Origin: Aphis gossypii
Taxonomy: Eukaryota > Arthropoda > Insecta > Hemiptera > Aphididae
Direction of reading: 5' to 3'
Assembly (NCBI RefSeq): GCF_020184175.1
Contig: NC_065533.1
Location: 48,460,351 to 48,524,350, forward strand
DNA: 64,000 bases
Below, piece after piece: positions 37,721-50,300 of this stretch. Every line of letters begins with the position of its first letter. The first letter of the stretch is position 1. The notes under the pieces were generated by a model. The model ran no database searches. It was not told the origin of the DNA and saw only the letters and a program-made list of their open reading frames with translations. The translations under genes and the position numbers were made by a program.

Positions 37721-39085
37721 AAATGTTATTGATGAATAGGTATACTGATAAATTTCCGATTCAGATCTCAATGTTATTAAAAAACGAAATATGCATACAT
37801 GTACCTAATAGCGTTTAAATAAATGCAAATATTTTATAAAACTGAAAACTGACGTAAATTTTTAATTGACGTTCCTTATTTGTAAATTATAGCTATACTT
37901 TTAAAGTTAAATGAAGGATATATACCTATATGTATATTTGTACATTTTATTTTTATTAGGTATTACGCAGTTTTACATAATCAAATTATAAAAATGTTTA
38001 TCTGTTTATGTTTGGAGATATAACAACGTATATGATTATAAGTAAATAATTATATTATCATAGCTTCCTATCTCCAACACAAGCTGCGTAAGCTTACAGG
38101 AGGTATATATTAAATAGATTAATCAATTCTTAAAAAATTTAATGTTGTTAAATACCTAATAAATGTTTTGTTTTTAATTTCTAAATAAAAAAAAATTCAC
38201 ATACATAAAATACATTGATATACATTATTGTTTTTAATTGATGTATACCTAATATTTTCAGAAAGCAAAATCCTGAAATTGATGAATTATTAAAAAATAT
38301 TATGACGTTATACGTCAAATGTTTAATTATGTTTATGAGTTTTATGTTTATTTATATTTCCATTCTGGTAATAACATTAATAATGACAATGGCGATGTTG
38401 TATATTATACTATAAAATATTGAAAAACAAGTTCAAAAATATGTGTTTAAAATTAAATTATCTTAATAAAAACTTATATTTTGACATTTATTATTTGTGC
38501 CGTAAGTTTTAACCTTGTTACTTAATGAATAATTCATAATATATATATATATATATACTTAATATACATATAATATGTTTTTTAATCTGTACAGAGAAGG
38601 CATAAACGAAAATATACCTACAAATAATGCAAACACTTATTAAACATTGAATTAGAGTTAGACTACCGAACATTTCATTATCTTACTAACCATATTATTG
38701 TAACATACTCGTTCTTGACTACGGTTGAAAACTTGAGACACTATATTCGCTGTTCCAGGACTTACTATAGTTACTGGAATTGTATAATAGCAAATAGCTA
38801 TAATTAAAGTAAGTAATTTATACAAATTAAAAGAAACCTCTGTTTATTTGGTAGGTACCTTATACTTATACTTCTCAAGCTTAATGTAATAATGTCATAA
38901 AAAATATTTATTATAGCAAATGATGATTGTAATTATTAAATATTATCAAACTACCTAAGTATATTCTTAGAGAAATATTTAAAAAAAAACATTTTAAAAT
39001 AATAAATTTGTATAATCAGAAAATATTTACTATACATGATTTATTAATACCCAAATACTTATTGAAATTGAATATCGATGTAAAA
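37721..39085. other. AT-rich intergenic, no gene seen
   Basis: No supportable exon or element end; a (TA)n run lies near 38,541-38,558. Confidence 0.5.
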
Positions 39086-39099
39086 ACTAAAAACAACTT

Positions 39100-39545
39100 T
39101 CGAGGGTGCCAATATTGTATCTGAGCTGCCATTTCGCGACTGTCGTCGCGTTCCGCGCTCCAGTAAATGCGCCTGCGACCCTCGTCTGCCTACCGGACCG
39201 GATGCGAGTATATGTCGCAGAGGCGACCTGCAATGGCCTATGTATATAACGATTCGTTTTTACACTGCTATTTTGCACCTCCCATTCTGCTCCGTCGTAT
39301 GGTATGGTATCCCCCTCACTTTACCGATGTCTTCGGTGTTGGAGCCTTGGAGGGGGAGGTTGTGCGTGCAGGCTCACTCCTGCACGCGCACATTGCAACA
39401 GCACTTAATGCACCACCACGCTTTTGCCAGTTGGCTTCCTTTGAGTGGACGTTTTAGAAGTTCGCCTTCCTCGTCTTTCTTATCAGCAGAGCCGGCTTAA
39501 AGGTGGTTCGAGCTGCGCCATGGCACATGGCCCCACGGATTGAAA
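39100..39545. other. GC-rich island 1, function unknown
   Basis: A sharp rise in GC and CpG (CGCGACTGTCGTCGCGTTCCGCG near 39,133) inside AT-rich DNA. Overlapping frames of 60-95 codons on both strands arise from low stop-codon density and have no recognisable products. AGAGCCGGCTTAAAGG at 39,488 resembles a transposon end. It may be a promoter with a first exon, or a mobile fragment. Confidence 0.4.
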
Positions 39546-41129
39546 GGCCCTGAGGGCAGCAGCCTGTTACAAAATTATATTTTAGACATTTTTAATACGT
39601 TGCAAACGGAAAAAATTAAATTAACTTTTTTATGTAAATAATCAATGGTCAGTTACTAAACTGTATTGTGTTAATACCTATCAATAAATAAAATGTTAAC
39701 TGCAGAAGAAATTGTCACCCTAACCTTAGAGGTTTTGGCTTAAACGAGATAGGTCCATAGATCATGTATTCAGTTAATGATTCAGATTAAAATCGAATTA
39801 TCGATGTATATGAAATGAAATAAATAATGACTAATAGCCGATCCAGGCCTAAATCGTGAATGTGTTTATTCGTAGCAGCTGATTTTCGTAATACAAATTC
39901 GTTATGGCTGAACGTCGTAACTTTAAATGTTCGAAGTAAACACTGCAACCCCCTACTCTCTAGAATCTAGATACATGTATTTATCTAGATCAATATAATA
40001 ATCGTACCACGTCTCGTCGTAATAATAATGATTATTGCTAGTAGGAATAATCTTATGGTATAACTAACATGACATACAGCCGCAATAAAAATCATTGTGA
40101 TAGATGTATAAAATATTATATACATATACATAGGTACGTAACTATAGTGGATTTCCGTCATATTTTTGTTAGTTATAAGAATTAATAATAAAAATAAGAA
40201 AATACTTTTTTTTTTTTTAAAAGGACTTTTCGTCCGAGATTCCTAACCATTTGTGTAAATCATTATCAATATAGTATATTATACTATAATTGAAATTATT
40301 AATTATTATTTATAAATTATTTTTTTTGACACGTAGCTGTCGTTAAACTGCATTAAATGTTATAACTTATAACATAACATAATATAATGTAATATAACGA
40401 CATAACGATGTATCGCACTTGGAGTGATACTATGTATAAAATATATTTCCTAAATTACGGTACTTTGATATTGACTACAACGTCCACAACATAAATAAAT
40501 AGGTACTTCATAGATAATATTCATTATTGTATGAAATATACGAATGCATACAATACTTCATTATAAATGGGCGCCCAGTAAAGAAAAATAATTGTTATTT
40601 TAAAGAGAACAAAAAAAAATTATCCTTAATGAAAACGATAACATACCTACAACTAAAAGACAAAATAATAATAGATACTTGCCGTAAAAGTTCACGATAT
40701 CGCAAGTCACGGCAACGACAACGGTCTCGGTAGACAAGTCTCTTCTACGCACGATTGTAAAAAAAACTTCAATACAACTCTAGAACAATGTAATATAGAA
40801 ATGACACTCGATCAGCATGTACCGTGCTTCCACAAGACTAGTGAGTCTATACAGAGAGTCTCTACTCTCTGCGCAAGACCGTGGCGTAAACATAGATATT
40901 AATATTATACACAACAATATATACATTATAAATAGTGTAGGTAATAGTATGTAATGTCTATGGGCGCAAATAAAGAATGAGATAACGGTCAGTAGCCAAA
41001 TCTGTGATCGACGCTTGGCCACAACTACCAACTACCAAGGTTTAACCACAGAATATAATAATAACTGGTTTAACTCAGTTTCTATATTATTATTATTCAT
41101 CCGTTACACGGGACACACGGGATAACAGC
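39546..41129. other. Intergenic, no gene seen
   Basis: Mostly AT-rich. A mixed-composition patch lies at 40,680-41,030. No splice-bounded coding exon or element end was identified. Confidence 0.45.
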
Positions 41130-41189
41130 GAGCTAATAGCTAATTAATAGCTGAAGTAATTTATAGGCCTTTTTTTGTGAGCTGGTCCA

Positions 41190-41735
41190 CCGTATGTATC
41201 CACCTTGGCGACAATGAACCGTACGATAACGGATACTGCTGTCACAGATTTCTATGTAGAATGTAGCCTGGTATAGAACATCTGTGACCGCGGCTGTCCA
41301 CGACTGTGAACAGTGTGAACGGCGTAACACGTTGGCCAACTTTCGCGGACGATGACGGTGGATGTCGTATTGTCGTCTGGCACTCGAGACGCGAAACTGT
41401 AATCGCACGACGACAACGGCGGCACGCGAAACAAGCGTCACGAAAATCAAATCACACGAGTCGTGAGAAAATGCAAGATAATTATTTGATGTTTGATAGA
41501 ACGATAAGTAGCTCGCGACGACTTGCAAAACGAGCGCGCACAAAGCGACGTCCGGAGGTTGGAAAAAGTTGAACTGATAACAGGTAAACACAGTGAGGCA
41601 TTTATTACGTAAAAGCGTGTGGCGTAGGAGTACACTAGAATGTCCGGATGTCCAGAACGCGACTTTGCGGATCGACCGTTACTTATTGTTGGTGCAAAAG
41701 TGCAAAACTGCAAAAACGATACGGATTTGGAGATA
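41190..41735. promoter_or_regulatory. CpG-rich island 2, candidate promoter/first exon
   Basis: The most GC- and CpG-rich non-repeat stretch (for example GACGATGACGG, CGACGACAACGGCGG, GCGCGCACAAAGCGACG). On the plus strand GATAACAG followed by GTAAACAC at about 41,582 is a plausible donor. Frames up to 152 codons on the minus strand and 88 on plus overlap each other and look like composition effects. An unmethylated promoter with a non-coding first exon is the most economical reading, but no downstream exon was linked. Confidence 0.35.
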
Positions 41736-41739
41736 ATTT

Positions 41740-42805
41740 TAGATATATAAGTTCAGTGAACGTAGATTTATCAAAAGTGGTATAGTCAATACCTTAGGAA
41801 ATTTTCTAAACAACAGAGCTTTATTTAAATAAATTGGATACCTACAATTTTTACTATTTTCAAGGGACCATACAATCCAAAAGGCTCATTTCCAAAAAAG
41901 AATTATTAATAACAAATATCGTTTAAATTTTTAAAAATAAATCGTTATTTTTGTTGTAAAAGAAGGTTTTTGACTGGGGACTGGGAGTAACACGTTTCCA
42001 CCAAATGAGTTCTACCTAATTTAACCACGTTATTTTTACTAAAACAATTTGTATACTACGCTTATATTACAACCTTTAATACATTAATAAGTTTATCTAA
42101 CATACTGTCATGATACCAATATGGCTATATATCATACTATGTATAATATTGATATAATATATTATAATATTATCATGCTATTATGCTAATATTATATTTT
42201 CACGATTATATTATTTAAATTAAAATAATCTTGTAAGGATGTGAACCGCCCTTTACAAATAAACTATACATTTACTTTTTACATAGTTTAATTAAATAGC
42301 CTTATTAAATATTAAATTATAGGTATCATTATAGAAATTTAGAAATACCATCATTGAATGTGTAAATAACAAAGGTACAAACTACAAAGTATCAAGATAA
42401 TGAAAGATAAGAAAATCACATAAAGGCAATATTTATACATTAAAATAATAATAATTGTAAAAATTGTTTTCAATAAATAAATAACTCACTAGGGACGATT
42501 TGACCTCCGAAAAAAAACGTAGTATACAAATTATTTTGGCAAAAACGTGGTTACATTAGATGGATTTCATTTGGTGGAAGAGAAGAAGGGGAAACGGGCA
42601 TCGCCTCTCTGTCTATTATGGCCCTAAGCCCTTAGGCCACCAAATTTCTCGTTACGTCAATGAGTAGTATTATTATATATATAGTTAGAAACTTAGAAAT
42701 CATGTAGTAAGATTTCAAACACAAAATAATAATAAAAACAATATAATATAGGTTCGTACTTGATGAGTTACGATATAATATGAACGTAAAGCAATATATA
42801 TATTA
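41740..42805. other. Intergenic with single hAT-type end
   Basis: On the minus strand, CATTGACGTAACGAGAAATTTGGTGG near 42,663-42,638 resembles a CAGTGGCGTAAC-type hAT end. Its partner is not recognisable. No gene was seen. The stretch ends at the target duplication of the hAT element. Confidence 0.4.
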
Positions 42806-43349
42806 TGTATAACCATGGGCGTAGTATGCATGGGGGCTATGGGGGCTACGGCCCCCACAGAAATTTATGTAGCCCCCTCAATCCTCATGGTGTTTACTTT
42901 CATTTTTTACATTTTATCCAAAATTATAGTTTTAAATGTTTTTATAATTTTCCCTAAAATTCGTCAAGGCTTCATAATATATTAGCAGTGTAATGTTTAT
43001 TGACAATACTATTGTACTTACATACATATACCTATTTATTTTTATCATAAACACATTTATTTATAGACCAACGCGGAAACACCGTATTAACTATACGTCG
43101 TGTCGTGCATAATATTGTCGCGTCGTCCGATGACGATAACCCGATAACGGACAATTATAATTGTTTAGAATACACACATAATATTTATTTATTTCAGTAT
43201 ATTTCTGGAAACCGGTGTTTGTTGTTTGCTCATGTACTGCAATCACATACGTCTCTTTTATTTTTCTTAAAGTATATTTCAAACATTTTAAATTAATTTT
43301 ACTTTTTTTATTTCATTTTTCTCGTTTCTCTTGTGTTTTTTTAAACAAA

Positions 43350-46312
43350 ATGTTTAGTATATTTAATATTAAGAAAAAAGCTGACAAGAATACACCAACT
43401 AGGGATAACGAAGACTTTGCAGTGGATGATCCAAGTCCAATAAATATTAATAATTCATCAATACCAGAACCGGATGCTCCTAATAATATTCAACCTGAGC
43501 ATTCTGGAATTACATTAAGTGATTCGTTTCAGTTAGATTTAGGGGACTTGGAATCAGGACCGACTCAACGTATACTAAATGTAAATACTAAAATACTTGA
43601 TGAAATAAAATAATTCTCGTGTACCTATTTCATATTAAATTTACAGAGTTATCCCAAAACATTAAATGGAAAGCAAAACCGTTCATTTTCTTCAAATTAC
43701 TATAATACATATCCATGGCTAGAGTATAGTGTTAAACTAGATGCGGTATTCTGCTTTTCTTGTCGAATGTTTAGTACCAGTACTGGCAATACTAATTTTA
43801 ATAGCGACGCGACTTTTGTTGAAACGGGATTTCGTAACTGGAAAAAGGTAAATTTAAAATAAACTATTCAAATAGTATTTTCAACTTAATATTCGTTTGC
43901 AGCTTGGTGGCAAAGATTCTAGATTAACTTACCACGCACAATCTAAAATGCATTTGAAGTGCATGGAGAGTTGGTTAGGTTACACTAAGAGTAAATCTAC
44001 TGGAAGTGTGATTGCTCAAATATCAGCCCAATGTAGAGAAGAAATTATAAAAAATCGAATGTATGCAAAACATATAATTGATATTATTTTATACCTCTCA
44101 CGTCAAGGAATTCCATTTAGAGGCCACGATGAGGCAAAAAATTCATTGAATCAAGGTATCTTTCCCTAAGTTTTATAGTTAGATAATTTTAATGAAATAA
44201 ATAATTAAGCAATCATATATAATATGTATTTTATTTAATGAAATAGTTTAAATTGATAATGATAAATAAATATTATTATTCATTATTTATAAATGATGAC
44301 ATAGGTAACTTTAAGGAAGCTTGTTTGTTACGAGCTCAGACTGACGTAGAATTTAAAAAAAAATTAAATACATCATTTAATTTAACAAGTCCAGACATAC
44401 AAAATGAAATAATTTCTATATGTTGTAATATTGTAGAAAAAAGTATTGTCTCTCAAATTAAAGAAGTAGGGTTTTTTGCAATAATGGTGGATGATGCAAG
44501 GTAAATTTAATTTGTGACTAAGTTTAAAATATGATCTAATTCTTTTTTATATTTAGATGCCATAAGTTGGAATATATGTCTTTATGTGTAAGATATGTAA
44601 AAGGACTAAATATATTTGAAAGATTTCTAGGATTTGTAGATGTTTCGGAGAAACAAGATTCTCAAACACTTGCTGAAACTATTTTAAATTTTCTTAGTCA
44701 ATTAAATTTGCATAATGTACCTATAATAGCACAATCTTATGATGGTGCTAGAGTGATGTCAGGTTGTAAAAATGGTGTACATGTTAAAATACAATCAAAA
44801 CATCCATTTGCAATGTATACACACTGTATGGCTCATAGAATGAATCTAGTTGTTCTAGATTTATGTAAAAATATTGAGGTATTTAAAAAAAATAATTAAA
44901 ATTGTTCATTGTTCTTTAGGTACTTATATAATTACATTATACTTTTTAGTATTCAAACATTTTCTTTAACGGAATTGAATCACTATATGTTTATTTTGCT
45001 CGGACTTCAAACAATAAAAAACTAAAAGATATGCAACAAATTATAGGCATAAAAGCATCAACCATTATGCGAATAAGTGATACTCGTTGGGTATGTAGAT
45101 ACAACAATTGTAAGTCTGTTAAAGACAATTATGCAGCCATTCTTAAAATTTTAAGTGAAGAAATTTACAATAACAATGATATGGATGTAGCACAAGCAAT
45201 AGGTAAATTAACCTAATTTATTCTTTTAATTATTAAAATAATTAAGTAAGTAACCATGTAAATAATTTTTTAAAAGGGATTCAAAGTATGATGAAAAAGG
45301 GAACATTTATAGTCTTTTTATTTTTATTCCAAGACATACTTACAAAAATAAATATTTTAAGTACTCAACTTCAATCAAAAAAAGCTACATTAGGAAATTC
45401 AGTTAATTTAATAAATGGTATAATAAAAACTTTTGAAACTGATCGTTGTTCTGATAAATTTAAAATAATTTGGAAAGATATAAAAGAATTTGCTGATAAT
45501 TTGGACATTTCATTAGACATCTGTAAAAGTATATTTTAAAAACTTTCCTGTATTCAATTATTATTTATCAATTTAAATTCAAATATTTATACTTTTAGGT
45601 TCAAAGCGTAAAAAGAAAGAGCCAATACATTTAAGTGACTATTGTGTCAGTTCTAAGACTGGGGAAGCGGATGATTGTTCTTCTATCATGAAATATGATA
45701 ATATATCTAACGATGTAGCAAATTTTGAATATTGGAAAATTAATGCTTATTTTAAAATAATGGACTGTGTAATAAATGGCATGAAAAATAGGTTTTCATT
45801 AGAAAGTCTAAAAATCGGTTTAGGAGTGGACAATTTTATACAATTAAAATATGAAGAAAGTATTGAGTTTGTTAATAAGTATGAGGTACCTAACCTAAGA
45901 AGTTTAAAACTATATATTAAGATTTATTTATTTATTTTTTAAATTTTTTTTCTAGAAAATATTAAACATAAGTCCAGAAAGATTGAAGGCTGAAATGATA
46001 GTCCTAAAAAATATGGTCAATAAAGAAAATTATGAAATAGATGACATCATACCTGTTGTAGACAACAATATTTTTCCAAATTTTTATAAACTTTTGCAAA
46101 CTGCACTTACTATACCAATATCATCTGCCTCATGTGAACGTTCATTTTCTGTTATGAGGCGAATAAAGAATTGGACTAGAAATACAATGACAAATGATAG
46201 GTTTACAAATTTGTCAATACTTCATATTGAAAGAGATTTATCACATGAAATAGAATCTGAAAATGTACTTAATATTTTTTCAGAAAAACACAGACGCCTA
46301 TGTTTGATTTAA
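43350..46312 (+). CDS. hAT transposase, ZMYM1-like (TTF zinc finger, DUF4371-type), nine exons
   Basis: Exons: 43,350-43,580; 43,647-43,847; 43,903-44,155; 44,305-44,500; 44,557-44,878; 44,950-45,202; 45,277-45,528; 45,599-45,885; 45,956-46,312. All junctions are GT-AG and phases agree, giving 783 codons without a stop. Residues 78-144 form the TTF-type finger (YPKT, WLEYS, Cys113 and Cys116 in AVFCFSC). LNQGNF at the exon 3/4 joint is the DUF4371-type start. The RNase H-like core has Asp291 (MVDDAR), Asp356 (SYDGAR), Cys384/His387 (CMAHRMNL) and Glu726 (SASCERSFS), matching the hAT D-D-E plus C-H pattern. The C-terminal dimerisation region around 710-760 is complete. Exon 1 encodes an acidic, low-complexity N-terminus. 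The exon 1 donor (AAT|GTAAAT) is the least certain. AATAAA is at 46,353. The product should cut and insert elements with CATGGGCG ends. Many animal hosts carry domesticated relatives, but the flanking duplication says this copy is a transposon. Confidence 0.88.
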
Positions 46313-46352
46313 TAATTAAATTTTAATTGTTTTATCTTTTTTTATATTGCAT

Positions 46353-46358
46353 AATAAA
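46353..46358 (+). terminator. Polyadenylation signal of the hAT transposase
   Basis: AATAAA about 40 bases after the stop codon, still inside the element. Confidence 0.6.
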
Positions 46359-46819
46359 ATGCCAGGTTAAGAAGAAGGCAAATATAAATTGTTTTTATTT
46401 TTAGAAAATGTTCTTTTTCTTTTTAATTCCAGTTAAACGAAAGGAGTTTTTTGAATGGTATATTTTTCTAGTCCTATGTAGCCCCCACATATAATTATGC
46501 CAAACTACGCCCATGTGTATAACATTAGCACATATGAAACTAAATTTTAGTTTTAAATAAAACAAGAATTTAGTAACTCAATTATTCCAATGCAAACAAC
46601 AATGGATTCAATTTTAATATTATAAAAAAATTATGAGGGAAAAACATAGGCAAGTGGGTAACGCTCTGCTGTGACTGCTGTAAGATAGGTTAGGTTAACG
46701 TACCTACATCATAGCAAATTTGCGTTCAGCAGAACACATTTTGTGATGTTAGCTTTAATATTAGATTAAATTTAAAGATAAAAATATTATTTAGGAAACG
46801 TTATATACTTTTATGGATA

Positions 46820-47035
46820 TTATCATTTTAAAGTGAGTTATAGCTAAGTAAAATATTACAACTTTAAAATAATAATATCAATAAAAGCATATGACATTTC
46901 CTAGATAAAATTGTCACCTTTAAATTTGATAATATGTAAATTTACTCTAATATTAAAGCTAACACCGCAAAATATGTACGTTAGTAAAACAGAGACAACA
47001 CATGGGGATATAACGTCCTCTTAACAACACTTAAC
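46820..47035 (+). repeat. Dispersed repeat family S, copy 3
   Basis: It shares ATATCAATAAAAGC, ACCTTTAAATTTGATAATATG, AGCTAACACC, AGAGACAACACA and TAACGTCCTCTTAA with copies 1 and 2. It directly abuts the tRNA-like inverted pair. Confidence 0.68.
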
Positions 47036-47112
47036 GTCTTCTTTTCACTTATCCATAATAGATTGAATCATTTTTGTAACTATAAAAATGTCACCATATA
47101 CCTACTAAAAAA

Positions 47113-47170
47113 AATCGAACCCCGGTCTCATGCATGACCGGTGGAGATACTTTCCACTAAACTATTACTA
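47113..47170 (-). pseudogene. Truncated tRNA-Asp-like sequence
   Basis: The D-arm (TAGTTTAGTGG), an anticodon region with GTC replaced by context CCGGTCATG, and the T-arm start (CCGGGGTTCGAT) are recognisable. The 5' acceptor strand and the 3' acceptor are missing, so it cannot fold as a tRNA. Confidence 0.7.
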
Positions 47171-47239
47171 TAATTATATATCATTGCTGTAAAATATAAA
47201 ATTGAATATAAAAGCATTTAATTCGAAATCATCGTTCAC

Positions 47240-47311
47240 TCCTCGGTAGTTTAGTGGGAAGCAACCCCGCTTGTCATGCATGAGACCGGGGTTCGATTCC
47301 CCGCCGGGGTG
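47240..47311 (+). tRNA. tRNA-Asp(GTC)-like, probably non-functional
   Basis: 72 bases. The acceptor TCCTCGG pairs with CCGGGGT except U1-U72. The D-arm is present. The anticodon loop TTGTCAT gives GTC (Asp). The T-arm CGGGG-TTCGATT-CCCCG is perfect and retains box B (GGTTCGATTCC). The anticodon stem CCCGC/GCATG has two mismatches. With a repeat tail shared with the inverted partner it reads as a SINE head or pseudogene, not a working tRNA. Internal RNA polymerase III promoter boxes may still be usable. Confidence 0.6.
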
Positions 47312-47388
47312 GAAAACTTTTTTAGTATATAGTAACATTTTTATAGTTAAAAAAATGATTCAATCTTTTATGGATAAGTGAATCTTGT

Positions 47389-50300
47389 TAATTAATTTTG
47401 TTATTAAAATATAAAACCTTTAAACTTCTTATTAGTGATATGTATTTATAGTATATTAGTAGGTATGTATAAGTTATCATTATTTCAACTTCTTGAAAAC
47501 ATCGCTTATTTGAAACATAAAACCAAAGTATTGTTAAATATTAATAATTGCCAAAAAATGAAAAAAATATATTATATTATTAACATAATCACGAATTGTC
47601 TTATTTGTCTATTGCATTATGTTTGATTGTATAGTGGTTCCTTACTAGGGTATGGATAGGAAATTATGTTAATCAGCTATATATTAATGACATCGCACAG
47701 CTATTTTTCAACCCTAAGTATATCATCAACATATTATATTTTTTTCTTTAGACTTTCATTTGAAAGTTTATAATTGTATTGGTTTTAATGAATAAATATT
47801 ATCAATCATTAATTTAAAACTTAAAATGCATTGTATTAGGTACGTATAATCTAAAGACTATCTAAGTACGCCGAATGTCGAACTCCGTAAAAACGAAAAT
47901 TTACTTTTTTACGTTTTTATTTTCTAATTCTTTTTTATAGGTAATTAAATTGTCTACGGTTTTTTTTACTATAATATTTTTGCCTTTTGGTTAACTTAAA
48001 GGAATGTTTGTGAAAATAGTTAAATCGTTCGACAAATTATGATATGTTTTACTTATTAGTTATTAATGAATTCGAACTTTAAAAAAATACATTTAAAAAA
48101 AAGAAGGAGCAGTATATTATATCAATACAATGCGGCAAATACTAGGATTAAATTATTGATGCGTAAAATATTTGTGGTTAATATGGACCATGATTGAGAA
48201 CCTTTTTTTTCTTTTTCTTTTTTTTAGAAGTTAACGCTATGAGCCACCTAACATAATAAATTGTAATTTACAACGTACATTTGACTGTTATTTTAAGTGA
48301 AATAAATGTAATTTTTGTAACAAATGGCCCTTTTATAAATTTTACAATTTTACAATTTTACAATTGTACAATTTGCGATGATAATTGAAAGACGAATGCT
48401 GTAGTAACACTCGTGATTTTTTAAAAGAGTTTTTATGGTTACGTTCACTTTATATTTCGTCGTGTGGTGGACACGATTAATGTCATAATTCAAGGTCCTG
48501 ATGAATCGTGTGGCGCAAACTATACCCAGCCCTTTTATACGGTAGAGGGAGTGAAGGAAATTGACCATTGTGGCAAACCACTCCCCTATGATGTACATTT
48601 GTGCGTGTGTATAAAAATGCGAAGAAATAAAAACGAACGGTTCGATGTTCGAAATCGATGCGTCGAAATTTTCATCTATATAAACGGATCCTCGATTAAG
48701 GACAGGTGCTTAAACTCGGGTTTCGATCGAGAAAAATGATCAACCGACAGGCCACAACATAACAAAAGAAACGTACTTACCATCACGTTTTTATATTACA
48801 TATTATTTTTATCTATACCTGTATATATGTGATGTGCGATGATACATAATACTAGTATAAAATAAAATGTTATTATATTCAATTCGGAACCATAATATTA
48901 TACACTCGTTTCTCCCACGATAATATTATATCCTCAAAAGGTTATGTTTGTCGAAAAAAAAACTTTAAGCATCTCCTCTTAGGTACCCTACTAACAATTA
49001 GCTTGCATGGAATACTCGCCTAATGTAATAATATTAAATTTGTAAATGACAATACTACGGATATTATGCAAACAAACTGGTTTAAAAATATTGTTGTTTT
49101 AATACATATTATAGTAGGTACTATAGTTTATTATTCATATCTATTTCAAACATTTTTATTAATATTATTATTGACTAGCCCATAAAACAATTATCTCGGT
49201 TAATTTATAGTTCCTATGTACGATTTGTGTACAAGGTCCAGCTTACTTTTTCAATGTTATAAATTTTAATATTATACTATTTTCATAATCACAGTGAATA
49301 TTAAATGATAATTAATTATACTTTTATTTGTCTGTAACAAAATAAAACTAATAATCGCGTTTTGGTATCGTATATATATAATAATTATAATAAGTATAAT
49401 TATTACATAAATTATAAATTATTCACTCCTACTAATTTTTACACAGTTACTCCAGTAATATACATAATGGACAATATGTTAATAACATTAACAAAATTTG
49501 AAATGATATTTTTTGAAATATACTCGCGTGACAAAAATAACTTTTTACTAGGTAAGTGTAAGACTAAAGAAAAAGCATGCTATCATGTATATTATTTGGC
49601 GTACAATTGAAATTTGATCAATTTTTGACACTTTTGCCACTAATTCTGACACGCGTGCCATAGGTTCTCCTGTTCTTCACCCCTGATAATATACCTATAC
49701 ATTATAATATAATGTCAATGTATATTATTATTATTTTTATTATACAAATTACAATAAATAAATTACTTGTGATTTATGAACTGTACTTAACATGAAACTG
49801 AACATAACTTATAACAGATATTAATTAGTATATTTTTTTATAGATATACTGGCATATAATTTATATAAACAATATAATCAAATCATATTATTATATATTG
49901 TATAATATATAAAAATTATTGGACAAACAGACTAACGACCTAAAGCATATAAGCGGTAAATAAATATAATTATTATTTTAATTTTACAAAAATAACTGCA
50001 GTGATCAACTATAAAACGTATATTATAGAAGACATATAATTAATGACATTGTGTTTATATAATGTAATGAATTTGAAGAAACAGTATTTAATGTTTCGAT
50101 TCCGGTCGTATTATTATTACATTTTTTAATAATTGCTTGTACTTCAAAACCAATATTGAACCAAAAAAAAAGGTTCTAATCTTTGTAGACGTTAGTAATG
50201 GTTAAATGTAAAATCAACTGATTATGTCCAAAAAATAACACATTTGTTACATTAATAGGAAAATAATCGGTTTATTTGCAGTGTTCTTCATAACACGTAC

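Larger units (their letters stand above)
42814..46515 (+). mobile_element. Complete hAT transposon with intact-looking transposase
   Basis: Terminal inverted repeats CATGGGCGTAGT at the left and ACTACGCCCATG at the right are exact over 12 bp. TGTATAAC abuts both ends exactly (42,806-42,813 and 46,516-46,523), the 8-bp duplication diagnostic of hAT. Subterminal GGGGGCTACGGCCCCC near 42,852 and TAGCCCCC words near both ends add inner inverted repeats. The 3,702-bp body carries one nine-exon plus-strand gene and little else. The exact duplication and open coding frame imply a young insertion, possibly still mobile. Confidence 0.92.
47038..47388. repeat. Inverted pair of tRNA-Asp-derived repeats
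   Basis: The left arm (47,038-47,170) read on the minus strand and the right arm (47,245-47,388) read on the plus strand share a tRNA-like part (TAGTTTAGTGG, TCATGCATGAGACCGG, GGTTCGATT) followed by the same roughly 70-base non-tRNA tail ending ATGATTCAATC..TTATGGATAAGTGAA. The left copy lacks the 3' acceptor half. The tail makes this look like a tRNA-derived retroposon (SINE) in head-to-head inverted arrangement, or a foldback element. Confidence 0.78.

Noticed and set aside
41133..41591. 152-codon minus-strand frame in the CpG-rich island
   Set aside because: Overlapping frames exist on both strands, with no recognisable domain or clear splice borders; low stop density explains it.
43350..46312. 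Domesticated host ZMYM1-like gene
   Set aside because: The gene sits wholly between terminal inverted repeats with an exact 8-bp target duplication, so it is a transposon gene.
47240..47311. Functional tRNA-Asp gene
   Set aside because: Two mismatches in the anticodon stem, U1-U72 mismatch, and a repeat tail shared with an inverted truncated copy favour a SINE head or pseudogene.
48350..48739. Opposing 82- and 91-codon frames
   Set aside because: They overlap on opposite strands with no recognisable residues; probably part of repeat-derived sequence between two hAT-like ends.
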